Below, in pieces: positions 50,544 through 58,976 of a DNA stretch of 64,000 nt. Position numbers and translations under genes: made by a program. How positions within the stretch are numbered: position 1 is the stretch's first letter; the number at the start of each line of letters is the position of its first letter. Under the pieces are notes generated by a model. The model was not told the origin of the DNA, searched no databases, and was given only the letters and a program-made list of their open reading frames with translations. The DNA lies in assembly GCA_050179115.1 (NCBI GenBank), contig JBFXFL010000009.1, positions 7,293 to 71,292 of the forward strand, in the 5' to 3' direction. Source of the stretch: JAGPUQ01 sp050179115. Its GTDB lineage: Bacteria; Pseudomonadota; Gammaproteobacteria; Pseudomonadales; Porticoccaceae.

Positions 50544-51211
50544 GGCGCGGACTCCGGTGCCGCGACTGCGCCGGCATCCAGCAGGCGCGTGCGATCATCC
50601 TGAAAATAATCGAGTGCGCGCCGCACCTGTCGCACCACCGCTCGCGAGCTGATGGTGGCGCCGGTGATCTGATCGAAGGCGCCGCCGTCGCGCCGCACCT
50701 GCCAGCGGTTGGGCGCGGGATCGGTCAGGGATTTGCCGGTGAAGCGGCGAATCCAGTCGCTTTTGTCGGTCGCTATGCGATCGCCGAGCCCCGGTGTTTC
50801 GTGGTGTTCCAGCACCTTTACCCCGGTGACAATTCCGTTGCGGTCGATGCCCGCGATCAGGCGGATGGGGCCGCCGTAACCCGAGGGCGACAGCGCCGGC
50901 ACGATCACCGCCAGAATCTCGCCGCCGCGTTTGATGCGATAAATGCGCGCGCCATCCTCGCTGCCCAGGCCGATTCGGAACCGGGGCGGGACGGGCAGGA
51001 AGTCCAGGGACACATCGGTGGCTTTGGCGAACTCCGGAACCACTTCGAGCAGCGCGGCTTCGGCGGCCAGCTCCCGCGCCCGTGCGATGGGCGCGCGGGT
51101 GAGCCAATGAACGGCGCTCAGCAACATCGCCGCGGCCAGCGCCACGACGACCAGCACGACGGCGTTTTGTCGCGTCGAATCCAAAATGCCGCCGCGCGCC
51201 GCGTCAGTCAT
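50540..51211 (-). CDS. rnfG: Rnf complex subunit G, FMN-binding
   Basis: The product has 223 residues. One N-terminal membrane helix (about 16-34) anchors a periplasmic FMN-binding domain. The covalent flavin site is the TGATISS motif with Thr186 (DQITGATISSRAVV), intact here. The preceding HHETPGLGDRI is also conserved. The ATG at 51211 overlaps the rnfD stop by four bases; the longer open frame upstream is a shadow of rnfD. Confidence 0.94.
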   Translation of the reverse strand: MTDAARGGILDSTRQNAVVLVVVALAAAMLLSAVHWLTRAPIARARELAAEAALLEVVPEFAKATDVSLDFLPVPPRFRIGLGSEDGARIYRIKRGGEILAVIVPALSPSGYGGPIRLIAGIDRNGIVTGVKVLEHHETPGLGDRIATDKSDWIRRFTGKSLTDPAPNRWQVRRDGGAFDQITGATISSRAVVRQVRRALDYFQDDRTRLLDAGAVAAPESAP

Positions 51212-52263
51212 TCCGGCGCCTTCTCGTGGTGTCGCTGTCCGGCTGGTTGACCATAGGCACGCGGGATGGTGACACGATCGATGAGGGGTACGGCCAGATT
51301 CATCAGCAATACCGCGAAGGCAACGCCATCCGGATAACCGCCCCAGGCGCGAATCGCGAACACCAGTACACCGGTCAGCAGCCCGCACAAAAGACGCCCG
51401 CGCTTGCTGGCGGCGGTGGTGACCGGGTCGGTGACGATGAAAAACGCCCCCAGCATGGTGGCGCCGCTGAACAGGTGCAGGCCGGGCGGACCCTGGCTTG
51501 CGGAACTGCCGCCGTCGTTGCACAGCAGCGCCATCAGGACGAGTGCGGCCAGCATGGCGACGGGCGCGTGCCAGGTGATGACCCGGCGTGCCAGCAGATA
51601 AATGCCACCCAGGAGAAAGCCGAGATTGACGGTCTCCCAGCCGACGCCGGCCAGATCGCCTCGGGCGAGCAGCGGGTGCGCAGTATAGAACTGCTGCACC
51701 AGCAGGCCGGAATTCTCGCGAAACAGCTCCAGCGGGGTCGCCATGGTGAAGCCGTCCGGTGCGGTGTCGTGCCCGCCAAAAATCCGTTGCAGGGTATCGA
51801 CGAGACCGGGCGGTGCTCCCTCGGGCAGCAACGGGCGCGGCCCGGACCACTGCGACAGGGCGTCGGGGAAGGACACCAGCAGTGCCGCGTAGGCCACCAT
51901 GGCGGGATTGAACAGGTTGTAACCCAGCCCGCCGTAGGGATGCTTGGCGATGAGGATCGCAATGGCGCTGCCGGCGACCGCGAGCCACCAGGGCGCGAGC
52001 GGCGGCAGTGCGACGCCGATCAGCACACCGGTGACCAGCGCACTGCCATCGGCGAGCGTCGGCTCCAGCGGAAGCCGGCGCAGTCGCAACACCATGGCTT
52101 CGGCGGCGAGCGCGGCGCTGCCGGCCAAGACGATCTGGATCAGCGTGCCCGGACCGAAATACCACAGCATGGCGGCAATGCCGGGCAGCATCGCGACCAG
52201 CACGCGCTGCATCACCGCGCCGGTGGTCAGGCCGCTGTGGGTATGGGGCGCGCAACGGGTCAT
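51208..52263 (-). CDS. rnfD: Rnf complex subunit D, FMN-binding membrane protein
   Basis: A 351-residue protein with about nine membrane helices. It has the conserved KHPYGGLGYNLFNPAMV and the flavin-attachment region DGFTMATPLELF, with the threonine of the (S/T)xATPL pattern, and MLGAFFIVTDPVTTA near the end. It carries covalent FMN and is the membrane partner of RnfG. Four-base overlaps link it to rnfC and rnfG. Confidence 0.94.
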   Translation of the reverse strand: MTRCAPHTHSGLTTGAVMQRVLVAMLPGIAAMLWYFGPGTLIQIVLAGSAALAAEAMVLRLRRLPLEPTLADGSALVTGVLIGVALPPLAPWWLAVAGSAIAILIAKHPYGGLGYNLFNPAMVAYAALLVSFPDALSQWSGPRPLLPEGAPPGLVDTLQRIFGGHDTAPDGFTMATPLELFRENSGLLVQQFYTAHPLLARGDLAGVGWETVNLGFLLGGIYLLARRVITWHAPVAMLAALVLMALLCNDGGSSASQGPPGLHLFSGATMLGAFFIVTDPVTTAASKRGRLLCGLLTGVLVFAIRAWGGYPDGVAFAVLLMNLAVPLIDRVTIPRAYGQPAGQRHHEKAPE

Positions 52264-53993
52264 GGCGGATTCCCGTCACCGGTGGACGGCGATTCCACCG
52301 GCAGCGCGCGTAGCCGCCGGCGCGCCAGATCGCCATCGAGACGCGCCTGTGCGAGGCGCGCGCGCAGGCCGTTGCGCCGGGATTCGGTCGCCGTCGCGTC
52401 CAGCGCCGCGAGCTGTGTTTCAAGTTGCGCGATGCGATTTTCCGCCGCGCTCAGGGCGCGCTCCAGTTGCGCCCGCCGGGGCGTGGCGGCACCGGCGCGC
52501 GCCCGGGCTTGCTGCACCAGATCGGTGGCGACGGGCGCTGGGGTGACGGGAGCGGACGCCGGCACTTTGGCGTCCATCCCGGATATCCCGAGCAATTCGG
52601 CGTGACGCGCGCTGCGCTCCCCGAGCTGCCGGGCCACCCGCGTCTGGTGGGCTTCGAAGCGGCGGCGGGCATGATCCGCAGTGACGCGCTCGGCGCGGAG
52701 CGCACGCACCTCGGCCTTGGCGACGCGGTAGTGCTCCACCAGCGGGATCGCGCTCGGGCACACATAGGCGCAGGCGCCGCAGTCGATGCAGTCCAGCAGA
52801 TGATGGCGTTCGAGCTGCCGATGGTCCCTGGCAACGGCATGGCGCAGCAGCTGGTGCGGCAGCAGGGAGGCGGGACAGACATCGGCGCACAGACCGCAGC
52901 GGATGCAGGCCTGAGGTTCGCGTGGCGGCGGCAGTTCCGCCGCCGTTGCGGCGAGCACGCAGTGGGTGGTCTTGGTGACCGGCGCCTGCATGTCTTCCAG
53001 CGGGCTTCCCATCATGGGTCCGCCGTGCAGCAGTTGTTCGCACAGGTCGGGCTGGTAACCGCTGGCCGCCAGCAAGTGGGCGATGGGGGTCCCCAGCAGC
53101 GCCCGGTAGTTGGCCGGCTCGCGGCAGGCACCGCCGGCGATGGTCACTATTCGCGACAGCAGCGGCTCGTCGAACGCAAGCGCGCGATGCAGGGCGTAGA
53201 GCGTGCCGACGTTGAGACAGACCACACCGATATCCGCGGGCAGCCCGCCGCTCGGCACCTGGCGGCCGGTCAGTAACTGGATCAGTTGCCGTTCGCCGCC
53301 GGCGGGATAACGGCTGGGCAGCACTACGATGTCGATTTTCTGGTTGTCATCGGTGGCGGTCAGTGCCGTTGTCATGGCCGTGGCGGCTTGCGGTTTGTCG
53401 TCCTCGATGCCGATCAGGATGCGGGCCGGATCGCCCAGCAGGCGCGCCGACAGACGCACGCCGGCGACGATGGCGTCGGCTTCCTCGCGCATCAGCCGGT
53501 CATCGGCGGTGATGTAGGGTTCGCACTCCATGCCGTTGACCACCAGGGTATCGATGGGCTGCGCCGGGGCGAGCTTGATGTGCGTGGGAAAACCACCGCC
53601 GCCCAGCCCGACGATCCCGGCCGCACGCACGGCGGCCAGCAGTTCCAGGAGCGTGCGCGTCGCGGGATCCACGGGTGCCGCGCGTTCGATCCAGCGTTCC
53701 GCGCCATCAGGGATCAGCACAGCGCAGGGTCCGATCCCCTCGGCCCGGGGTCGAAATTCGATGCCGGCGACATGGCCGGAAGTAGGCGCATGCACCGGCA
53801 AGCCATCGCCCCCGGCCGCCGCGAGCAACTGCCCCTTCAGCACGGAATCGCCCACCGCAATCAGTGGCGCGGCGGCGCCCAGCGGCAGGATCAGTTCCGG
53901 CGGCAGAGTTGCAGTGCGAATGGGCGTCGCGCTGGATGCGTGTTTACGGGCCGGCAGCAGGAGGCCACCGGGAAATGTCCATGTCTGGCTCAT
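52260..53993 (-). CDS. rnfC: Rnf complex subunit C, NADH-oxidising Fe-S flavoprotein
   Basis: A peripheral cytosolic subunit of 577 residues. It opens TFPGGLLLPARKHAS, has the nucleotide/flavin site GIVGLGGGGFPTHIKL with NGMECEPYITADD, and two [4Fe-4S] motifs, CIRCGLCADVCP and CIDCGACAYVCP, all intact. The C-terminus is a long charged, Ala-rich coiled-coil region (about 440-570) as in gammaproteobacterial RnfC. The ATG at 53993 overlaps the rnfB stop by four bases. Confidence 0.94.
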   Translation of the reverse strand: MSQTWTFPGGLLLPARKHASSATPIRTATLPPELILPLGAAAPLIAVGDSVLKGQLLAAAGGDGLPVHAPTSGHVAGIEFRPRAEGIGPCAVLIPDGAERWIERAAPVDPATRTLLELLAAVRAAGIVGLGGGGFPTHIKLAPAQPIDTLVVNGMECEPYITADDRLMREEADAIVAGVRLSARLLGDPARILIGIEDDKPQAATAMTTALTATDDNQKIDIVVLPSRYPAGGERQLIQLLTGRQVPSGGLPADIGVVCLNVGTLYALHRALAFDEPLLSRIVTIAGGACREPANYRALLGTPIAHLLAASGYQPDLCEQLLHGGPMMGSPLEDMQAPVTKTTHCVLAATAAELPPPREPQACIRCGLCADVCPASLLPHQLLRHAVARDHRQLERHHLLDCIDCGACAYVCPSAIPLVEHYRVAKAEVRALRAERVTADHARRRFEAHQTRVARQLGERSARHAELLGISGMDAKVPASAPVTPAPVATDLVQQARARAGAATPRRAQLERALSAAENRIAQLETQLAALDATATESRRNGLRARLAQARLDGDLARRRLRALPVESPSTGDGNPP

Positions 53994-54583
53994 GCCGTCA
54001 CCGGAGCTGGCCGGTCGCTTGCAATGATCGCGGGCCGGGACGCTGGCGGTGGAATCATCTCGATGCAGTCCACCGGACAGGGTTCGACGCACAGGTCGCA
54101 GCCGGTGCATTCCGCCGCGATCACCGTGTGCATCTGGCGCGTCGCGCCGAGAATGGCGTCCACCGGACAGGCCGGCAGGCATTTGGCGCAGCCGATGCAC
54201 TCGGCCTCGCGGATATAGGCGACCAGCTTGGGACCTTCGCGGCCGTGTTCCGGATCCAGTGCCAGCGGCGCCGTGCCCAGCAGATCGGCGATGGCCGCGA
54301 TGGTGGCGCGACCGCCCGGCGGACATTTGTTGAATGCTTCGCCCGCTGCGATGGCGCGCGCATAGGGTCGGCAGCCCGGATGACCGCACTGGCCGCACTG
54401 GGTCTGGGGCAGCAGATCCTCGATGCGCGCCGCGAGTTCGAGTTCGGCATTTTTGTCAGTGTCGGTGCCCGCGCCAGTCCCCGCGCTGCTGTCGCGTCCG
54501 GACACCAGGGCGACCAGTGCCGCGAGCGCCGCCAGCACGGCGAGCGCCGTCGGCAACTGGGGCAGAAGCTCGGCGCTGCCCAT
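53990..54583 (-). CDS. rnfB: Rnf complex subunit B, multi-cluster ferredoxin
   Basis: The protein has 197 residues. An N-terminal membrane helix (about 8-28) and a low-complexity Gly/Thr/Asp linker lead to a [4Fe-4S] motif TQCGQCGHPGC with a later KCPPGG, then two ferredoxin motifs, CIGCAKCLPACPVD and CTGCDLCVEPCPVD. All cluster cysteines are present. It carries electrons between the cytosolic pool and the membrane part. It lies one base downstream of the rnfA stop. Confidence 0.94.
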   Translation of the reverse strand: MGSAELLPQLPTALAVLAALAALVALVSGRDSSAGTGAGTDTDKNAELELAARIEDLLPQTQCGQCGHPGCRPYARAIAAGEAFNKCPPGGRATIAAIADLLGTAPLALDPEHGREGPKLVAYIREAECIGCAKCLPACPVDAILGATRQMHTVIAAECTGCDLCVEPCPVDCIEMIPPPASRPAIIASDRPAPVTA

Positions 54584-54584
54584 C

Positions 54585-55205
54585 TCACACCATCCCGACG
54601 AAACCCATGAACGCGAGTGCCATCAGGCCGGCGCTGATCATGGCGATGGCGGGACCACGGAAGGGCGCAGGCATGGCAGCGGCGGTGAGTTGTTCACGCA
54701 GTCCGGCAAACAGCACCAGCACCACGGAAAATCCGACTCCGGCGCCCAGTGCACGCAGTATCGCCAGCGCGAGAGAAGATGTGTCGGCAACATTGAGCAG
54801 GGTCACACCGAGTATCGCCGCATTGGCCATCAGCAGTGGTTGCAGGGTCTTGAGATTGCGGTGGTAGCGGAGATCGAGGCGGCGACTGCCGGTCAGCATC
54901 AGCTGGGTGGCAAGCACGATCACCAGCACAAACACAGGTAGTGCGAGATAACCAAGATCCAGCGGCACCAACAGCCAGTGGTACAGCAGATGATTCACCG
55001 CTGCGCTGGCCACCAGCAGGAGGCCGGTCGCTGCTGCCAACCCGGGGACCCTGTCGAGCCGGGACGACCTTTCCGGCGCCGACTTTCCCGGCGCCGACAT
55101 CCCCTGCGCGGACATCCCCAGGAGCGAAGAGACGCCCAGCGTCTGCGCGAGCAGCACATTGTTGACCAGCACAGTGCTCAGCAGAACCAGAGCGACTTCC
55201 TGCAT
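54585..55205 (-). CDS. rnfA: Rnf complex subunit A (cysteine-free, with a short insertion)
   Basis: A 206-residue inner-membrane protein with six helices. Family blocks are clear: STVLVNNVLLAQTLG, LGVTLLNVA, FAGLREQLTAAAMPAPFRG and AGLMALAFMGF. The protein contains no cysteine. LGLCPF of E. coli RsxA is LGVSSL here, and TNCAVLG is MANAAILG, so both ligands of the intramembrane [2Fe-2S] are lost. After LLGM an extra stretch of about 14 residues with repeated SAxG units separates helices 1 and 2. It is the first gene of the operon. Confidence 0.92.
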   Translation of the reverse strand: MQEVALVLLSTVLVNNVLLAQTLGVSSLLGMSAQGMSAPGKSAPERSSRLDRVPGLAAATGLLLVASAAVNHLLYHWLLVPLDLGYLALPVFVLVIVLATQLMLTGSRRLDLRYHRNLKTLQPLLMANAAILGVTLLNVADTSSLALAILRALGAGVGFSVVLVLFAGLREQLTAAAMPAPFRGPAIAMISAGLMALAFMGFVGMV

Positions 55206-55308
55206 GCGGTTACCTGTTGAAGCCGGAAACGCCAGTCGGGGCGCCTGTTATATCAGCATGCCGCCCGCATGGTAGCGCCGTCCATCCCAACCATGACCGT
55301 GAGGACCG

Positions 55309-57378
55309 TCAGGTTACGCGCTGACCCGGCTGGGCGCCGCTGTCGGGTGCAAGCAGATAGATACCGCCGGCGTCCCCGGCGGCGAGCACCATGCCTTCGG
55401 ACACCCCGAAGCGCATCTTGCGCGGCGCCAGATTGGCGACCATCACCGTGAGCCGGCCTTCCAGATCCTCGGGGCGGTAACTGGCGCGAATCCCGGAAAA
55501 AACCGTGCGGGTTTCGCCGCCGAGATCGAGGGTCAGCTGCAAAAGCTTGTCCGAACCTTCGACGGTACCCGCCCTGACAATGCGGGCGATGCGCAGATCC
55601 ACCTTGCTGAAATCGTCGAAGCCGATTTGCGCCGCCAGCGGCTCGACAGGGGTGTTTGCGGTGACCGCCATCGCTGTGGGTGCCGCGGCGGCCGGCTGGT
55701 CCGCGGCGCTCGCGGCGAGCATGGCGTCGATCTGCTTTTTCTCGACCCGTTGCATCAGGGGCGTGAAGGCGGCGATGCGGTGGCCGAGCAGGGGCGCGAT
55801 GGGACCATCCCAGCGCAGTTCATCGTTGAGGAACCGCTCGGCCTCTTCCGCCATGCGCGGCAGCACCGGCTTGAGATACAGCATCAGGATACGGAACAGG
55901 TTGATTCCGAGCGAGCAGATGCCCAGTACCTCGGCTTCGCGGTCCGGCTGCTTGACGAGCTTCCAGGGTTCCTGGGTGGCGATGTACTCGTTCGCGGCAT
56001 CGGCGATGGCCAGGATTTCCCGCATCCCCTTGCCGTATTCACGGTTCTCGTAATGGCCGGCGACGCTGTCGGCGATCCCCAGGGCACGCTGCCAGAGCAC
56101 GGGTTCGGCGAGCTCCGTCGCCAGCACACCGCCCTTGCCGTCGCCGATGAAGCGGGCGCAGCGGCTGGCGATGTTGACCAGTTTGCCCACCAGATCGCTG
56201 TTGACCCGCTGTACGAAGTCGTCGAGATTCAGATCGAGATCATCGATGCCGGCGGACAGTTTGGCCGCGAAGTAGTAGCGCAAATATTCCGGATTCAGTT
56301 GATCGAGATAGGCGCGGGCATTGATGAAGGTGCCGCGGGATTTCGACATCTTCTTGCCGTTCACGGTGAGAAAACCGTGCACGCAAATCTTGTCCGGCGT
56401 GCGAAAACCGGCGCTCTCCAGCATCGCCGGCCAGAAAAGTGCATGGAAATTGACGATGTCCTTGCCGATGAAGTGATACAGCTCGGCGCTGGAGTCGCGT
56501 CCCCAGAAGGCGTCGAAATCCAGCTTGTTGCGCGCGCAGAGATTCTTGAAGCTGGCCATGTAGCCGATGGGCGCATCCAGCCAGACGTAGAAATACTTGC
56601 CGGGCGCGTCCGGGATTTCGAAGCCGAAATAGGGCGCATCGCGGCTGATATCCCATTCCTGCAAGCCACCGTCGAGCCATTCGCTGAGCTTGTTGGCAAT
56701 TTCGTCCGCGACATGGCCGGCGCGGGTCCAGGCCTTGAGGAAGTCGGTGAAGGCGGGCAGGGTGAAAAAATAGTGGATCGATTCCCGCAGCACCGGGGTG
56801 GCGCCGGAAATCACCGAGCGCGCGTCGATCAGTTCCGTGGGACTGTAGGTGGCGCCGCAGGCTTCGCAGTTGTCGCCGTACTGATCCGGTGCCTTGCAGC
56901 GCGGACAGTTGCCCTTGATGTAGCGGTCGGCCAGGAACAGGCCTTTTTCGGGATCGTAGGGCTGGGTGACGCTGCGGGTCGCGATATGGCCGTTGTCCCG
57001 CAGGCGGCGGTAGATGGCTTCCGACAGTTCGCGGTTTTCCGGCGCGTGGGTGGAGTGGTAGTTGTCGAATTCGATCAGAAAGCTCGCGAAGTCCGCGCGA
57101 TGCTCGGCATTGACCTTTTCGATCAGTGCCTCCGCGGTCAGCCCCAGTTCCTCGGCCTTCAGCATGATGGCGGTGCCATGGGCATCGTCGGCGCAGACGT
57201 AGTAACATTCGTGTCCGCGCAATTTCTGAAAACGCACCCAGATATCGGTCTGAATGTATTCCACCAGATGGCCCAGATGAATGGCGCCGTTGGCGTAGGG
57301 CAACGCGCTGGTTACCAGGATGCGGCGCGGCTGATTCGCGGCAGCGGAAGCGGTGGAATTCGTGGTCGAAGAGGCCAT
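55309..57378 (-). CDS. metG: Methionyl-tRNA synthetase
   Basis: A class I synthetase of 689 residues (E. coli 677). The HIGH-type signature is YANGAIHLGHLVEY. The zinc knuckle is GNCPRCKAPDQYGDNCEAC and the KMSKS loop GKKMSKSRGTF. A C-terminal EMAP/Trbp-like tRNA-binding and dimer domain (about 590-689, FSKVDLRIARIVRAG) follows. It charges tRNA-Met in the cytosol. The start at the ATG at 57378 is followed by a short Ser/Thr/Ala-rich leader typical of such enzymes. Confidence 0.96.
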   Translation of the reverse strand: MASSTTNSTASAAANQPRRILVTSALPYANGAIHLGHLVEYIQTDIWVRFQKLRGHECYYVCADDAHGTAIMLKAEELGLTAEALIEKVNAEHRADFASFLIEFDNYHSTHAPENRELSEAIYRRLRDNGHIATRSVTQPYDPEKGLFLADRYIKGNCPRCKAPDQYGDNCEACGATYSPTELIDARSVISGATPVLRESIHYFFTLPAFTDFLKAWTRAGHVADEIANKLSEWLDGGLQEWDISRDAPYFGFEIPDAPGKYFYVWLDAPIGYMASFKNLCARNKLDFDAFWGRDSSAELYHFIGKDIVNFHALFWPAMLESAGFRTPDKICVHGFLTVNGKKMSKSRGTFINARAYLDQLNPEYLRYYFAAKLSAGIDDLDLNLDDFVQRVNSDLVGKLVNIASRCARFIGDGKGGVLATELAEPVLWQRALGIADSVAGHYENREYGKGMREILAIADAANEYIATQEPWKLVKQPDREAEVLGICSLGINLFRILMLYLKPVLPRMAEEAERFLNDELRWDGPIAPLLGHRIAAFTPLMQRVEKKQIDAMLAASAADQPAAAAPTAMAVTANTPVEPLAAQIGFDDFSKVDLRIARIVRAGTVEGSDKLLQLTLDLGGETRTVFSGIRASYRPEDLEGRLTVMVANLAPRKMRFGVSEGMVLAAGDAGGIYLLAPDSGAQPGQRVT

Positions 57379-57416
57379 GGAAACGGGCCGAAGCCGGGTG
57401 CGGAAAAAGGGCGGGA

Positions 57417-57445
57417 ACTATAGCGGCTTTGCCGCTTTTTTTCAT
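57417..57445 (-). promoter_or_regulatory. Predicted metG promoter
   Basis: On the minus strand, TATAGT (57422-57417) sits 39 bp before the metG ATG, with ATGAAA (57445-57440) 17 bp further upstream as a weak -35. It overlaps the plus-strand hairpin at 57422-57442. Confidence 0.45.
57422..57442 (+). terminator. Terminator-like hairpin upstream of apbC
   Basis: AGCGGC pairs with GCCGCT around a TTT loop, followed by a run of at least six T, reading towards apbC. It lies in the divergent metG-apbC interval, where no plus-strand gene ends, so it may act as a leader attenuator or block antisense readthrough from metG. Confidence 0.55.
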
Positions 57446-57520
57446 TCGCACGACTTTCATCATTCGCGCGAATTCCATCATCAGCAAGAGTTTCATCCAC
57501 ACCAAGGTACGGAGATCTCG

Positions 57521-58336
57521 ATGGCAGAAGTGGCAGCAGGTTTGCAGGGCGTGCGGCACATTGTCGCGGTGGCCTCCGGCAAGGGCGGCGTGGGCAAATC
57601 CACCACGGCGATAAACCTGGCGCTCGCGCTGGTCGCCGAGGGCCGCAGCGTCGGTCTGCTGGATGCCGATATTTACGGACCCAGTGTCGGCATGCTGCTC
57701 GGAGTGCCCGATGGCACTCAGCCGAAGGTGCTGAACGGCAATACCTTCGTGCCGGTGGCGGCGCACAACCTCAAGACCATGTCCATGGCCTATCTGGCCA
57801 GCGCCAGCACGCCCATGGTGTGGCGCGGTCCCATGGCGGGCGGGGCGCTGATCCAGATGCTCACCCAGACCAACTGGGGCGAGCTCGATGTACTGGTGGT
57901 GGACATGCCGCCCGGCACCGGCGATATCCAGCTCACGCTCGCTCAGAAGGCCCGGGTGTCCGGGGCGGTGATAGTCACCACGCCCCAGGACATAGCGCTG
58001 CTGGATGCGCGCAAGGGCATCGAGATGTTCAGCAAGGTGCAGATTCCTGTGCTGGGCGTGGTGGAGAACATGAGTCTCCATGTCTGCACCCAGTGCGGCC
58101 ACGCCGAACCCATCTTCGATACCGGCGGCGGCGCCAGGGTGGCGGCGGAATACGGCACCGTGCTGCTGGGTTCGCTGCCGCTGGACCGGCGCATCCGCGA
58201 AGGCGATGCCGGCCGCCCGGTTGTGGCTGCCGACCCGGACGGTGATCTGGCTGGTCGCTATCGCGAAATCGCGCGCGGGGTACTGACGGCGCTCGCCGGT
58301 CTGGATACCGCGATTCCCGAAATCGTCATCGAATAG
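57521..58336 (+). CDS. apbC: Mrp/ApbC-type Fe-S carrier ATPase
   Basis: A P-loop protein of 271 residues. The deviant Walker A is SGKGGVGKSTTAINLALAL, switch I is LDADIYGPS, and the C-terminal Cys pair CTQCG (near residue 190) binds a bridging [4Fe-4S] in a dimer. It loads clusters onto target proteins. The N-terminal MIP18/DUF59 domain of E. coli and Pseudomonas ApbC (about 365 residues) is missing. The ATG at 57521 has GGAG upstream; the frame is open further upstream through a His-rich segment. Confidence 0.9.
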   Translation: MAEVAAGLQGVRHIVAVASGKGGVGKSTTAINLALALVAEGRSVGLLDADIYGPSVGMLLGVPDGTQPKVLNGNTFVPVAAHNLKTMSMAYLASASTPMVWRGPMAGGALIQMLTQTNWGELDVLVVDMPPGTGDIQLTLAQKARVSGAVIVTTPQDIALLDARKGIEMFSKVQIPVLGVVENMSLHVCTQCGHAEPIFDTGGGARVAAEYGTVLLGSLPLDRRIREGDAGRPVVAADPDGDLAGRYREIARGVLTALAGLDTAIPEIVIE

Positions 58337-58382
58337 CAGTGCTGTACGTCACTCGCGACACAGCCGTGCGGAGAGCAGAACC

Positions 58383-58952
58383 TTGAGTATCAAATCGGAT
58401 AAATGGATCCGCCGCATGGCGGTGCAGGGGATGATCGAACCCTTTGTGGACCGCCAGGTGCGGGATCCGGATGACGGCGGTGCCCGGGTGATTTCCTACG
58501 GGCTGTCCAGCTACGGCTACGACGTGCGCTGCGCGGACGAATTCAAGATTTTCACCAATGTGCACTCGGCCACGGTGGACCCCAAGAATTTCGATCCGAG
58601 TAGTTTCGTCGACGTGAAGGGCGACCATTGCGTGATTCCGCCCAATTCCTTCGTGCTCGCGCGCACCGTGGAGTATTTCCGCATTCCCCGCAGTGTGCTC
58701 ACCATCTGTCTCGGCAAGTCCACCTACGCGCGCTGCGGCATCATCGTCAATGTCACGCCCCTCGAACCCGAGTGGGAAGGGCATGTCACCCTGGAATTCT
58801 CCAATACCACCAGCCTGCCGGCCAAGGTCTACGCCAACGAAGGCGTGGCCCAGATGCTGTTTTTCGAGTCCGACGAAGTGTGCGAGGTTTCCTACCGGGA
58901 CCGCGGCGGAAAATATCAGGGTCAGCGCGGCGTGACCCTGCCCAAGGCCTGA
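58383..58952 (+). CDS. dcd: dCTP deaminase
   Basis: The product has 189 residues, the length of the Pseudomonas enzyme. It converts dCTP to dUTP for thymidylate synthesis. Conserved blocks are SSYGYDVRC, CLGKSTYARCGIIVNVTPLE with the catalytic Glu in VTLEFSNTT, and a C-terminal GGKYQGQRGVTLPKA that closes over the nucleotide. The TTG at 58383 is the start, preceded by GGAG. The order metG, apbC, dcd matches Pseudomonas. Confidence 0.95.
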   Translation: MSIKSDKWIRRMAVQGMIEPFVDRQVRDPDDGGARVISYGLSSYGYDVRCADEFKIFTNVHSATVDPKNFDPSSFVDVKGDHCVIPPNSFVLARTVEYFRIPRSVLTICLGKSTYARCGIIVNVTPLEPEWEGHVTLEFSNTTSLPAKVYANEGVAQMLFFESDEVCEVSYRDRGGKYQGQRGVTLPKA

Positions 58953-58976
58953 GCGTTCGCAGCCTGTCAGGCTTGC

